A stretch of DNA of 64,000 nt, taken from positions 1 to 64,000 of the forward strand of contig JAPUDO010000024.1 in the NCBI GenBank assembly GCA_027493055.1, written 5' to 3'. Positions 43,684 to 54,000 of the stretch are shown here, one piece after another. A program made the translations under genes and the position numbers. How positions within the stretch are numbered: the stretch's first letter is position 1; each line of letters opens with the position of its first letter. Below the pieces are notes generated by a model. The model searched no databases. It was not told where the DNA came from and was given only the letters and a program-made list of their open reading frames with translations. Source of the DNA: Niabella sp. GTDB lineage: Bacteria; Bacteroidota; Bacteroidia; Chitinophagales; Chitinophagaceae.

Positions 43684-45219
43684 TTAGTCCTTTCTCTTCA
43701 ACCTGCTAAGCTGCAATTCCCGTACAACGACCCCTTCCGGCGATTGTATTTTGATATCCGTAAACGGAGTGGTTGGGAAAAATATTTCCGTCATCACGCT
43801 CAGCCCGTTATCTGCAAATAATTCTACTGATGCCACATCTAGCACCAGCGTCATATCTATTTCTTTGTTATCCGAAAAACGTGGTGCAAAATGCCTTTTT
43901 GCAAAATCTTTTTCAAACGATGTATCACCACTTTTGCTACGGTCAATAAAATACTGGTTTGCTTTGGCATCAAAGCCGATTACAACCTCTTCTCCCTGCG
44001 CGTTAGATAAAAGAACATTGAATGATTTTGCGTTGCTGGTCGTTAGTTTTAATATAGCTGCACCGTCCAGCTTTTCTGCTTTTTTAGTTACATCAAAGCT
44101 TCCTGCTTTTATATTTTTTAATACGATGCTTTTCCCAAAAGTTGTGTACAGCTCTTTTACAGGTTCGGAAACCACAAGATATTGATGGCCTGTTTTTTTA
44201 ACAGAAAGCTCCCTTGCAATGGTAGTAGCGCTGCGCCAGTTTTTAGTAGGCACTACGTTAGCATATTGCCAGTTGCTCATCCAGCCCAGGAATACTTTCC
44301 GGTCGCCGGTATTGCTCCAGGTAATACCGGCATATTCGTCCGGCCCATAATCCAGCCAGCGGGTTTGCGTATCGAAGGGTTTAAATTCCTTCCCGTCAAA
44401 ATCTCCTGTGAAATATTGTGTAGCGGAACCCCCATTAGGCCCGCCGGGGCTCAGGTTTACGATCAGTACCCATACCTGTTTGCCATCTACAGTAAAAGGA
44501 ACCAGATCGGGGCATTCCCACACACCACCTTGTGCACCAACATTTTTACCGAATTTGCTTTCCTCCTTCCAGTTTTTCAGATCGGGAGAGGAATAAAAAG
44601 TAATATGATCTAAAGTAGCCAATGTCATGATCCATTTTTGAGCAGGTTCATACCACATCACTTTAGGATCGCGAAAACCTGGAATACCGGGGTTAGGCAA
44701 CACTGGATTGCCTTTGTATTTGGTCCAGGTCTTTCCTTCATCCAGGCTGTAAGCAATGCTTTGCGTTTGAAATGTCTCAAACCCTTCGTTTTCCATCGCG
44801 TGGCTGTGGTTGGTATAGATTGCTATCATTGCATTTTTTCCAAAACCCGCGGTATTGTTTACATCTATCACGGCGCTGCCGGAAAAGATAGTGCCCAAAG
44901 CATCGGGGTATAAAGCAATAGGCTGCTCCTGCCAGTGTACCAGGTCGGTACTGGTGGCATGGCCCCAATGCATAGGTCCCCACACAGTGCTATGAGGATA
45001 ATGCTGAAAGAACAGGTGGTAGGTGCCATTATAATACACCATGCCGTTGGGGTCGTTCATCCAGCCTTTTTTAGGGGTGAAGTGAATGAGCGGGCGGTGA
45101 GGCTCTCCGGTTTGAGCACCTGTATAATAACAGGCTAAAAAAGATATCAGCACTATTGTAAGCCTCATCCATATCAGGGAACAGCTACTACTATAAAAGC
45201 ATCTTACTTTCTTTATCAT
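43684..45219 (-). CDS. glycoside hydrolase family 32 (fructan hydrolase)
   Basis: A secreted enzyme of 511 residues with the GH32 catalytic triad: nucleophile Asp in GWMNDPNGMVYY, transition-state Asp in GFRDPKVMWYE, and acid/base Glu in GVWECPDLVPF. The signal peptide is within the first 45 residues (LTIVLISFLACYYTGAQ). The C-terminal beta-sandwich is present (about 370-510). It would release fructose from levan, inulin or sucrose-type fructans. The start at ATG 45219 is chosen over an upstream TTG; an internal ATG 45168 just before the signal peptide is also possible. It is the last gene of the utilisation locus. Confidence 0.93.
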   Translation of the reverse strand: MIKKVRCFYSSSCSLIWMRLTIVLISFLACYYTGAQTGEPHRPLIHFTPKKGWMNDPNGMVYYNGTYHLFFQHYPHSTVWGPMHWGHATSTDLVHWQEQPIALYPDALGTIFSGSAVIDVNNTAGFGKNAMIAIYTNHSHAMENEGFETFQTQSIAYSLDEGKTWTKYKGNPVLPNPGIPGFRDPKVMWYEPAQKWIMTLATLDHITFYSSPDLKNWKEESKFGKNVGAQGGVWECPDLVPFTVDGKQVWVLIVNLSPGGPNGGSATQYFTGDFDGKEFKPFDTQTRWLDYGPDEYAGITWSNTGDRKVFLGWMSNWQYANVVPTKNWRSATTIARELSVKKTGHQYLVVSEPVKELYTTFGKSIVLKNIKAGSFDVTKKAEKLDGAAILKLTTSNAKSFNVLLSNAQGEEVVIGFDAKANQYFIDRSKSGDTSFEKDFAKRHFAPRFSDNKEIDMTLVLDVASVELFADNGLSVMTEIFFPTTPFTDIKIQSPEGVVVRELQLSRLKRKD

Positions 45220-45288
45220 ATTTTCATATTTTAAAAACCTTACCAACCAGCCTCTTTCCTTTTAGAGTTAATGAATCGATCTTATTCA

Positions 45289-46299
45289 TTAGCGCTTGCC
45301 GGTTACGTCAAAGACCATCTTCCTGATTACTTCCTTTTTTTTGTGTTGATTAAACGTGAAATAGTAATGCCTGCCATTTTTCAACGGTTTGTACTTAGAA
45401 AATCCCTTATTGTCGACCGTTATTTTTCCGGGCGGTGAGTAATCAAAATAATTGCTATCGGGAAAAACTGCCTGCATAACGGCGGTTAGATCCCATGTTT
45501 CACGGTCATACGGCATTTTCATATAATGAAAATAAGAATTTACAACCGGGTGATGCCAATACTCTTTGAACCCGTCAAGCAATGCTTTAGAAGGGAATTG
45601 TAAAGCATGGCCGATTTCAAAACCACTGGTATAAACAGGGGTTGGCCATTTGCTGAAAACCAGTTGAGCAGATTGGATATCCTCCAAAATATTGTACTCT
45701 GCAATAGGCCGTTCTCCAAAACTTCCCGCCATCAGATACAATTTTGAAACTTTTCTTTCGACCAATGCTGTTCCATTTAGCGATGAAAATTCATCTGGCG
45801 GAGAATTCAGCAGCCTGGCAATATTGGTAGAAAACCCAACAACAATAAATATAGCAGAGGAGTCGGGGCATGCTGCCAGCACTTTTCGCTGCAGTTTGAA
45901 TGCTTCCGTTGTACGTTTGAGAACGGTACTGTCTGTAAAAAAAAGAAGACTATCATTTTTCTTATAGGTCAGCGTTTGGGGGATGTAGCCGCCCGGATCG
46001 GGGGTGATGCCGTTATTTCCTACATAGCCTATAGGAATAAAGGGAAGCTGGTAATATTTATTCAGCATGTCTACGTACAACACCGCCCCCGGGTACGCTT
46101 TTGAAATAGTTATTGCTCTGAGATCAATCAACCCCTGCTTCTGGTAATGATAAAGCATTGCTAATGCCAAAACATCGTCGATATCATTTCCTATATCTGT
46201 ATCAAAGAGTACGATTTTAGGCGCAGGTTTTTGTGCGTGCAGAAATACTGTCGTATTCACCAAACACAGGAGTGCGCAGGCATATAAGTATTTAACCAT
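45289..46299 (-). CDS. secreted nucleoside hydrolase-like protein
   Basis: A 336-residue protein with a signal peptide (about 1-22). The metal-binding motif LFDTDIGNDIDDVLALAML is that of inosine-uridine nucleoside N-ribohydrolases. IFIVVGFSTNIARLL and WDLTAVMQAVFPD are further matches. Such proteins in sugar loci often act on other ribosides or glycosidic bonds, and the substrate is open. It sits between the DUF4091 gene and the GH32 gene on the same strand. Confidence 0.82.
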   Translation of the reverse strand: MVKYLYACALLCLVNTTVFLHAQKPAPKIVLFDTDIGNDIDDVLALAMLYHYQKQGLIDLRAITISKAYPGAVLYVDMLNKYYQLPFIPIGYVGNNGITPDPGGYIPQTLTYKKNDSLLFFTDSTVLKRTTEAFKLQRKVLAACPDSSAIFIVVGFSTNIARLLNSPPDEFSSLNGTALVERKVSKLYLMAGSFGERPIAEYNILEDIQSAQLVFSKWPTPVYTSGFEIGHALQFPSKALLDGFKEYWHHPVVNSYFHYMKMPYDRETWDLTAVMQAVFPDSNYFDYSPPGKITVDNKGFSKYKPLKNGRHYYFTFNQHKKKEVIRKMVFDVTGKR

Positions 46300-46328
46300 A
46301 TTGTAAATTCTTATCGCTATTGGTATAG

Positions 46329-48032
46329 CTATTTTAACAGATCCGCAATCTCCGACTTCTGACGCAGATAATTATCCAAACTCCTGTCAAATGCGCTGAA
46401 AGAAGAAGCCGTTTTACTGGCAAGGCCGATAGCCACCGGTTTGCCCATTTTTTGTTCCAGTAACCTGTAATATTCATAGTCCTCCATTCCTTTCCTGATA
46501 TTCTCCATGCGTATACTGTTGAGCGGTCCCTCTTCTCCCGGATAGATCAGGATGCCATCACCATGCAGCCACTGATATTCTTCTGTTGGTGTTGTTATAG
46601 AGAGGTAATCTATTTTCGGAGCGGTATCTTTACGAATGACTGTGGGATAGCGCCAGTTTATTTTATTATACTGCGTGAGCCCCCAATACAGGAAGCCATC
46701 AACCTCTTGCCCATACGCCATTGAGCTCAATAAGATCCTGGCTTCTATCAATGGGTTTTCTATACGCCAGTTAGGCATGGGGTAGTAAGGCTGCAGAGAA
46801 ATATATGCCCATACTTTTCCACCGGACTGCCTTATAGATTGTGCGAGGCTCTGGTTGTAGATATTATCGAAAATGTGAAGGATGAGTATATCTATATTCA
46901 GCTCTTTCATTTTTTGAGCTGATTTGATGTGCATCGATGTTGTTGCGATGGGAATGCTGGGGTATATCGACTTTATGTGAGCATGCACTTTTTTCATCGT
47001 TTCAAAATGACTTTCTTCACACTCATCAAAACCATAAAAAACTCCGTTATTTTCTGCTGCTATTCCTGACGCAATGACCGCATCTATATAATCCCGGCTT
47101 TTTTCAAAACGAGCAATCAGCATTTCGGCGCTTGCATTGCGATCTTCCCATGTTGCCGTTACCGGATAGATCACAAAACCATTCATTTTTGGTCGATATG
47201 ATGCATACTCATCCATCGTTATCTTCCATTGATCCTGTCCTTTCGAACCGTCCAGGTACATATCTGTAGGACTGATACGTTGTGCTGCCACATGATCCAG
47301 CCATGCTTTCCTTACAGAGGGACTCCAGGAGCTGCCGTAGGCAAGAGTCAGGTATTCGAATGAAAGCGAAAACAATGTTGGCAATCCTGGCTTCACGGGT
47401 AGATCAAAATTGCAAACTTCCAATTCAATAGCTATCGACTCCTTTTGGCCGTCCAGCTGAATTTCTACGGCCCCATTATAAATCCCCGCTGCAGCGCCCG
47501 CTGGCACTGAACAATTAACCCAAATGCAATTGGACCAGTTCTTTATTAAAACCGGATTATCTTTCTTCAATAACGGATCGGGGTACCAGCCGGGTAACTG
47601 GCCCGAAACATCCTGGGAAACAGGATGTCCGTTAAAAGTTTGCACATACACATACCCTACCTGGAACCATTCCAGCCCGTTGATGCGATTGGTTCCGTTG
47701 AAAAGACTCCCTGTTTTGACCGTGACATTTTTAATGTCTGTTTGCGGACGTATCACTATTTGGAAGCTTTCTGTTTCATTGCGGCCGGCTTTTAAACGAA
47801 TAGCTTTTCCTTCTTCGGGTATGTCATTGGGCATTACTTTCCTGGATCCTGAAACAGTAGCGATCGTATATAACAGTTTACCGGAAGAACTGCCTTCCTG
47901 CGTTTCCTTGATCTTCCTTGCGCAGGAAACCTGCGGCTCAAACAGTAACAGTCCGGATCCTGCTATTGCCGTTCGCTTGATAAAATTTCTTCTTGTAGTG
48001 AAATGACTGCCGGTATTACTTGATTTTTTCAT
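46329..48032 (-). CDS. DUF4091 glycosidase-like protein with Tat-type signal
   Basis: A 567-residue exported protein. The N-terminus TTRRNFIKRTAIAGSGLLLF resembles a twin-arginine signal. The C-terminal part has the DUF4091 signature GDGILIYPGEEGPLNSIRMENIRKGMEDYEYYRLLE. The central TIM-barrel region (FSLSFEYLTLAYG, VFYGFDECEESHFETM) suggests a glycoside hydrolase-type domain. Substrate unknown. Its start overlaps the end of the NHL gene by 4 bp, so the two are coupled. Confidence 0.85.
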   Translation of the reverse strand: MKKSSNTGSHFTTRRNFIKRTAIAGSGLLLFEPQVSCARKIKETQEGSSSGKLLYTIATVSGSRKVMPNDIPEEGKAIRLKAGRNETESFQIVIRPQTDIKNVTVKTGSLFNGTNRINGLEWFQVGYVYVQTFNGHPVSQDVSGQLPGWYPDPLLKKDNPVLIKNWSNCIWVNCSVPAGAAAGIYNGAVEIQLDGQKESIAIELEVCNFDLPVKPGLPTLFSLSFEYLTLAYGSSWSPSVRKAWLDHVAAQRISPTDMYLDGSKGQDQWKITMDEYASYRPKMNGFVIYPVTATWEDRNASAEMLIARFEKSRDYIDAVIASGIAAENNGVFYGFDECEESHFETMKKVHAHIKSIYPSIPIATTSMHIKSAQKMKELNIDILILHIFDNIYNQSLAQSIRQSGGKVWAYISLQPYYPMPNWRIENPLIEARILLSSMAYGQEVDGFLYWGLTQYNKINWRYPTVIRKDTAPKIDYLSITTPTEEYQWLHGDGILIYPGEEGPLNSIRMENIRKGMEDYEYYRLLEQKMGKPVAIGLASKTASSFSAFDRSLDNYLRQKSEIADLLK

Positions 48033-49354
48033 AAGATCTCTTCCTGGTATATTTTACGTATACTGTGATTATTGGCATCAACAACATAAACCTCTCCATT
48101 AGGGCCAGTGGCTACACCTGTAGGATTATTGAATAGTCCTTCTGCTTTCAGGCCATCCTTAAAGCCGCTCTTTGTACCGCCAAAAAAAGTTGACACATTA
48201 TTGTTTCTAACGTTAATGAACCGAATACTTTGATCGGTGTGGTTACCTCCGTCATTATACCAGGGGCCTCCGTAAGGGCCGGAATCTCCGGCCACATAAA
48301 GGTTTCCGGTAGCAGCATCCACCGCTATGCCCCAGGGCCTGTCAAACTTAGCCGAAGTGCCTATTCCATCTTCATAGCCCGCAACCCCGGCCGTTCCTGC
48401 AATAATAGTTGTGCTTAACGGATTACCGGCAAATGCTTTCAGGTCTACACTGTGAATAACCGACTTCCCTGTTTCTACGATGTACATTATACCCTGCTGA
48501 TTGATGGTAATGCCACTGGTCCAGCCCAAATTGGTAACAACAGCCGAAAGGTTGCCATTGGGTTCTACACGGTATACCGCCCCGTTCGTAAGTGAGCCAA
48601 CGTATACCTGGCCATTCCTTGGGTCAACGGCAAGCCCCACAATGTCGCCCACACCTGTAACGGTGCTCACGGTCCCATTCCTGGAAATTTTCCGTAGCTT
48701 GGCATTCCAGGTATCGGCCACGTACACATTTTGATCTTTATCCACAGCTACATTAAACGGGGTGTCAAACCTGGCCTGTTCACCGGTACCGTCTGTGCTT
48801 CCGGCGGTGCCTTGTCCTGCTAAAGTTGTCACCACTCCATCGGGCGTAATTTTCCTGATCCGGTTATTGCCTGCGTCGGCCACATACACATTACCTGCGG
48901 CATCTACTGAGAGGCCGGGCGCCCTTACAAAATTGAATTGCGCCACCTTTCCATCTCCGTCTGCAAAACCAGCAACGCCTGTTCCTGCCAATGTTTTCAT
49001 TCTCCACTGGTATATAGGGGGAAACTTAAAAGCCGTTGCGCTCTTACCTACACTGTTACCTATTTTAACTTCTACCAGCCCTGTTCTGGCTTCGGGAACA
49101 ATGAGCAGTATACGGTCTTTGGTAACACCTGTTATCTTTGCTTTCACGCCGTTGATGGTTACTTCCACGTCGGCTATATTGGTCGAAAAATTATTCCCGA
49201 ATATCATCATTTCAACGCCCCCGCTTCCTTCCGACGGTATAAAACGGTCGATCGTAATGGGCTCTGAGGCATTGTGTTCCGGGTTATAGTCTTTTTTGCA
49301 GCTTGCCATTGATAAAATGAGCAGTGGGAACAGTAAGGTTATAAATATTTTCAT
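48029..49354 (-). CDS. IPT/TIG and NHL-repeat lipoprotein
   Basis: A 441-residue lipoprotein: a signal ending LSMASCKKD (Cys about 19), an IPT/TIG immunoglobulin-like domain (about 30-110: IDRFIPSEGSGGVEMMIFGNNFS) and then NHL repeats forming a propeller (about 120-440: GLSVDAAGNVYVADAGNNRIRKITPDG, FNVAVDKDQNVYVADTWNAKLRKIS, GVATGPNGEVYVVDANNHSIRKI). Such SusE/F-position lipoproteins usually sit on the surface and bind glycans. It follows susD by 23 bp. Confidence 0.9.
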   Translation of the reverse strand: MKIFITLLFPLLILSMASCKKDYNPEHNASEPITIDRFIPSEGSGGVEMMIFGNNFSTNIADVEVTINGVKAKITGVTKDRILLIVPEARTGLVEVKIGNSVGKSATAFKFPPIYQWRMKTLAGTGVAGFADGDGKVAQFNFVRAPGLSVDAAGNVYVADAGNNRIRKITPDGVVTTLAGQGTAGSTDGTGEQARFDTPFNVAVDKDQNVYVADTWNAKLRKISRNGTVSTVTGVGDIVGLAVDPRNGQVYVGSLTNGAVYRVEPNGNLSAVVTNLGWTSGITINQQGIMYIVETGKSVIHSVDLKAFAGNPLSTTIIAGTAGVAGYEDGIGTSAKFDRPWGIAVDAATGNLYVAGDSGPYGGPWYNDGGNHTDQSIRFINVRNNNVSTFFGGTKSGFKDGLKAEGLFNNPTGVATGPNGEVYVVDANNHSIRKIYQEEIL

Positions 49355-49377
49355 CTGTAATATTTTTTATTTTTTTA

Positions 49378-51018
49378 TCAATTGTATCCGGGGTTTTGTA
49401 CCAGATTCTTGTTCCTGTTTAATTCTGTTTGCGGAATGGGGAACAGGTCATATTTATTGTTATAGAACCGGTTTTCTACAATAAAAGGCTCATACTTCCA
49501 GTTTGCGCCTGTTCGGGTTATCTTCATACCATGTACCTCTTTTAACACCTGCTCGCCGATTCTCCATCGCCTGATATCCCAAAACCTGTGCGATTCAAAA
49601 GCCAGTTCGATACGCCTTTCATTCCGGATTCGTTCGCGCATCTGAACTTTTGTTAATCCTCCTGGCAAAGGTGGCATGTTTACGCCCGGACGGGCCCTGA
49701 TTTGATTAATGGCATCGTATACCGATTGATCGGGAGCGTCTAATGCTTCATTTTGTGCTTCTGCATAATTCAGCAGCACTTCGGCGAAGCGCATATAAAT
49801 AAAATAATGACTTCCAGGCCGCCAGATAGGGGTTATACTACCTGTTTCGTCTAATGTTTTAGCTAAGTAATAACCCGTGCGGGTATAGTTATTTCCCGGG
49901 CCATTCAGGCCATCCAATCCACCTTCGAAAGTTTCGATGGGTACACTTCGCCAGGGCATATTGTTATGAATAACAGTCATTTTAAATCTCGGATCCCGGT
50001 TTTCGTAGGGGTTCAACGCATCGTAAAGCGGTGATTCTTTATAAGATTTTCCATCTTTCATTTCAAAGGCATCTACCAGTTCCTGGCTGGGCTGCACAAT
50101 AGAAAAGCCACCCTGGCTTGGCATTAAGTTGTTACGGAGCTGATCTTCATAATTGCCCGTATACTGAAAAATGGTCTCGACCGACTGACGTGTATGCAGC
50201 ATTCCTTTAAATGATTCGTGCAGGCGATACTGATTTAAATCCATCACTTCCTTAGCGGCTGCGGCGGCCTTCTGCCATTTTTGAACTTTTTGTTCAGGGT
50301 TATGCAGTAAGCTTGCCGCGTAAAGCAGGGTGCGGGCTTTAAGTGCCATGGCAGCTCCTTTTGTGGCTCTGCCCAGATCCCTTAGGCTATAGGTTAGCGG
50401 AAGCAGCGCTATTGCATTGTTACAGTCATCTGCAATCTGATCAACCACTTCTTCGCCTGTGGCCCGGGGGATAGCAAGGTCATCGCTCGCCTGCAGCACA
50501 CGGTTTACCAGTGGCACTCCTCCATAACGTTTAAAAAGTTCGGCGTATACCCAGGCCCGCAGAAAGTAGGCTTCTCCTTTCATACGGATCTTACCCGCCT
50601 GTTCTTCTTCGCGATTGTTTGTAGATATTGGCAGGCCATCAATTTTCTCAAGAAACAGGTTCACCTTCCGAAGCGTTACATAGGCAGATGCCCACTGATC
50701 AATAGGATTGTTATTAGGTGTAAAATTCCCATCGTATGTAAATTTTGGACTTGGCCAATAGGCATAAGCGCAATAGCCGTTATCTGTGGCTCCATCGTAG
50801 GAAAAAGACCAAAGGTTACCGCCTACCCAGTCAATCGTAAGGCCCGATCCGTAAACCTGTGCCAGGAAACGTTCTGTTTGCCTGTAATTACCGAATACTT
50901 CTTCGTCGGACATTCCACCTGATTCTGCTTTATCAAGATATGCATCTAATTTTTTACAGCCGGTGAAAAGAAGAAGAATCCCCAGAATGATATTTAATTT
51001 TTTAAATGAGCAAGACAT
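49378..51018 (-). CDS. SusD/RagB-type surface glycan-binding lipoprotein
   Basis: A 546-residue SusD homologue. Signal ending LLFTGCKKLDAYLDK (Cys about 21). Family motifs are EAYFLRAWVYAELFKRYGGVPLVNRVLQ, YYLAKTL, FIYMRFAEVLLNYAEAQNEA, VYDAINQIRARPGVNMPPLP, and RNERRIELAFESHRFWDIRRWRIGE, then the C-terminal LFPIPQTELNRNKNLVQNPGY. It pairs with the SusC 22 bp upstream to bind and import an oligosaccharide. Confidence 0.96.
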   Translation of the reverse strand: MSCSFKKLNIILGILLLFTGCKKLDAYLDKAESGGMSDEEVFGNYRQTERFLAQVYGSGLTIDWVGGNLWSFSYDGATDNGYCAYAYWPSPKFTYDGNFTPNNNPIDQWASAYVTLRKVNLFLEKIDGLPISTNNREEEQAGKIRMKGEAYFLRAWVYAELFKRYGGVPLVNRVLQASDDLAIPRATGEEVVDQIADDCNNAIALLPLTYSLRDLGRATKGAAMALKARTLLYAASLLHNPEQKVQKWQKAAAAAKEVMDLNQYRLHESFKGMLHTRQSVETIFQYTGNYEDQLRNNLMPSQGGFSIVQPSQELVDAFEMKDGKSYKESPLYDALNPYENRDPRFKMTVIHNNMPWRSVPIETFEGGLDGLNGPGNNYTRTGYYLAKTLDETGSITPIWRPGSHYFIYMRFAEVLLNYAEAQNEALDAPDQSVYDAINQIRARPGVNMPPLPGGLTKVQMRERIRNERRIELAFESHRFWDIRRWRIGEQVLKEVHGMKITRTGANWKYEPFIVENRFYNNKYDLFPIPQTELNRNKNLVQNPGYN

Positions 51019-51039
51019 AATTGATATTGTTTAATCGTA

Positions 51040-54000
51040 TTAGAGATTTACCGATAATCCGAAATTGTATACTTTCTGTTGGGGGTAATTGTTACCACTT
51101 CCGCTTCTTGTTTCCGGATCATATGATCCGCCTATTTTATCCCAGGTAAAGAGGTTCATTCCATTAGTATATATTCTTAAAGAATTGAATTGTTTTGTTT
51201 TCGTGAGCTTTAACTTTCTAAACGTATAGCCTATTTCGGCATTTTTTAACCTGATATAAGAAGCATCCTTCAGGAAAAAAGAAGTAGGCCGGTGGTTATT
51301 ATTGTTGTACCCGTAGTGTAATACAGGGTAGCTGGCAGATGCCGCGGTTTCGGGTGTCCACCGGTTCAGGTGATGGCGAAGAACATTTTTGCCTTCTACA
51401 AATTCGTAAGCCGCCTGGTCGCTCAGCATTACATTCGAACCGGAAGCTCCCTGGAAAAGACAGCTCAGATCAAAGCCTTTCCAGCTCATCCCTAAATTAA
51501 TGCCATAGAATTTTTCAGGCACATTTGTTTTGCCAATTGGGCCTGCGTCGTTGTCATCAATAACCTGATCGTCGTTTAGATCGCGGTAACGGATATCGCC
51601 CGGTATCACCTGCCCAAACTGTTTGGCGTGGTTTTCGATTTCCTCCTTATTGCTAAAGAATCCGTCTGCCTGCAGCCCAAAAAATTGTCCCAATGAATGG
51701 CCTGTCAGCATGAGGTAAGGATATGGCTTAGGCTCCTCATCCATAAAAACGATCTTATTCTTTGCCAAAGACATATTTGCCCGTATGAAATAGTTAACCT
51801 GTCCTACTCTTTTCCGGTGATTCAATTCAATTTCGTATCCCGTATTGGAGACTTCTCCAAAATTGACTGGCGCAAGATTTCCGGCAGGAATACCTATGGT
51901 AGAAGGAACAGAACCTCTTGTAATTAAAATGTTATCTCTTTTTTCCTTAAACAGGTCTACATTCAATTCAAACAAACCGTTCCACATTTTTATTTCTACG
52001 CCGACATTTGCCTTACGACCTATTTCCCAGGAAATATCGGGGTTTGACATAGCGCCTTCTCCCACACCGCTCATCCATATAAGAGGGTCGCCAAAATTGT
52101 ACCCCGACTGATCGTTGTATTCTGAAATGAACAGCCATCTTCTCCCATTTAGCTGGTCGTTACCCGTTAAGCCATAAGAACCCCTGAGTTTCAGGAAAGA
52201 CAATACCTTGTTGTTTTTTAAAAACTTTTCCTGGGAAATGATCCAGCCGGCCGAAAGGGCAGGGAAGAAACCATACCGGTTTTTTTCTGCAAAATTATCT
52301 GTACCATTATAGCCAGCGTTAAACTCTGCGAAATAGCGGTTGTCAAAATTATACGTAATACGTGTCACCAGGCCCTGCGAAACATATGGGATCTGGCCAC
52401 CAATTACTTTTTGGGTACGATTGGCTAACAATAGCCCTGTAACAAAATGTTTGCTGAAAGCCCCTGCATAGTTAAGCGACATGTCCATCCAAACATCCCT
52501 GTTCTGGCCAAAGGAGGAAGAAGGAGCAGAAAGGGGTAGGTCTTCTCCAATGTAAGTATAACTGGCCAGATCAGAAAAGTCGCCAAAACCATTGTAGTAT
52601 GCCGATCGCTCACTTCTCGTTCTTCCAAACCGGTTCCTGAAATACCCGTCAAACGAATAGTTACCCTTAATGGAAAGCCCTTTTAAAATAAAATCCAGCT
52701 TATGGGATGCCGATAACATTCCTGATAAAGAAGAATTAAAGTTCTGGTAATACCCCTGTGTATTGAGCCAGTAAAAGGGATTTAATAAGGCAGGTGTTTG
52801 AGCATAAAAACCTGTAGGATATTTTACCGGATATGCGTTGGGGGTTACCTTCTGGAGCATGTCAAACAACTGCGAAGCAGAAGCTCTTGGATACCGCCCG
52901 TTTTCTATGGCACCGAAAAGATTGAGCGACAGCGAAAAATCTTTATTGAAGTCAATATCAATGTTAGAACGGAAGTTGTATCGTTTAAAAGATATGTTAG
53001 GGTCATATTTAGGTTGCTTCTCCGATTTGTAAATGCCATCCTGGTTGGTATATCCTATGTTTACAAAATACTTTGTTTGCGGGCTGCCACCACTGATATT
53101 AAAATTTGTTTGAGAAAGTAATGAATTTTTCAGCGCTTCATCCATCCAGTTTACATCCGGGTACTTCAGGGGGTTGATACCGGTTCGGTAAGCCTCCAGT
53201 GCGATTTCGTTGTAAGGAATCAATATGCCATCGGGGTTATCGTTACGGTAAGCTTCATTAGCCAGGGTGGCATAGTCGTAAGAACCCAGTATCTGCGGCA
53301 GCCGTGTTGGCGTTTGTACGGCGTATTGTGATGATATCTGTATGCCCGGTGCACCCAGTTTTCCTCTTCTTGTAGTGATGATAACAACACCGTTAGCGCC
53401 TTTAACACCATACAAAGCGGTAGCAGATGCGTCTTTTAGGATAGTGATGTTTTCAATTTCATTTACGTCCAGCAGGTTAATAGCACTATAATCCTTTTGC
53501 ACTCCGTCAATCGTTATCAACGGCGATACGCTGTTAAACGTTGCCCGGCCCCGGATCAGCAGGTCGGCATTATCGTAACCGGGCTCGCCGCTTCGCTGCA
53601 TGGTTATTAATCCCGGAAGGCGACCAGCCAGCGCGTTTGTTACATTGGCAACAGGGCTTTGCTTGAGCTCTTTGGTAGAAACGGATGCCAGTGAACCTGT
53701 TTGTGCAATTTTTTTCTGTGATTGCCCAAACCCAAGTATAACAATCTCTTCCATACTTTCTTCTTTGGGACGCATAATAATATGCAGGGGTTTGTAATCA
53801 ATAATCCTGTACCGGTAAGGCTGGTAACCAACTGCCGTAAAAATAATATGGTCGCCAATCTCAGCCGAAATGCTGAATTGCCCCTGCTGATCGGTAGACG
53901 CAGCCGTTTTCTTTTCTTCTACGCTAACAGAAACACCCGCTATAGGATTACCTGCCGAATCTACCACCAAACCGCTGACCTCCTGTTGCCTGTCCTGCGT

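Noticed and set aside
48762-49289. 175-codon plus-strand ORF
   Set aside because: Antisense of the NHL/TIG lipoprotein gene.
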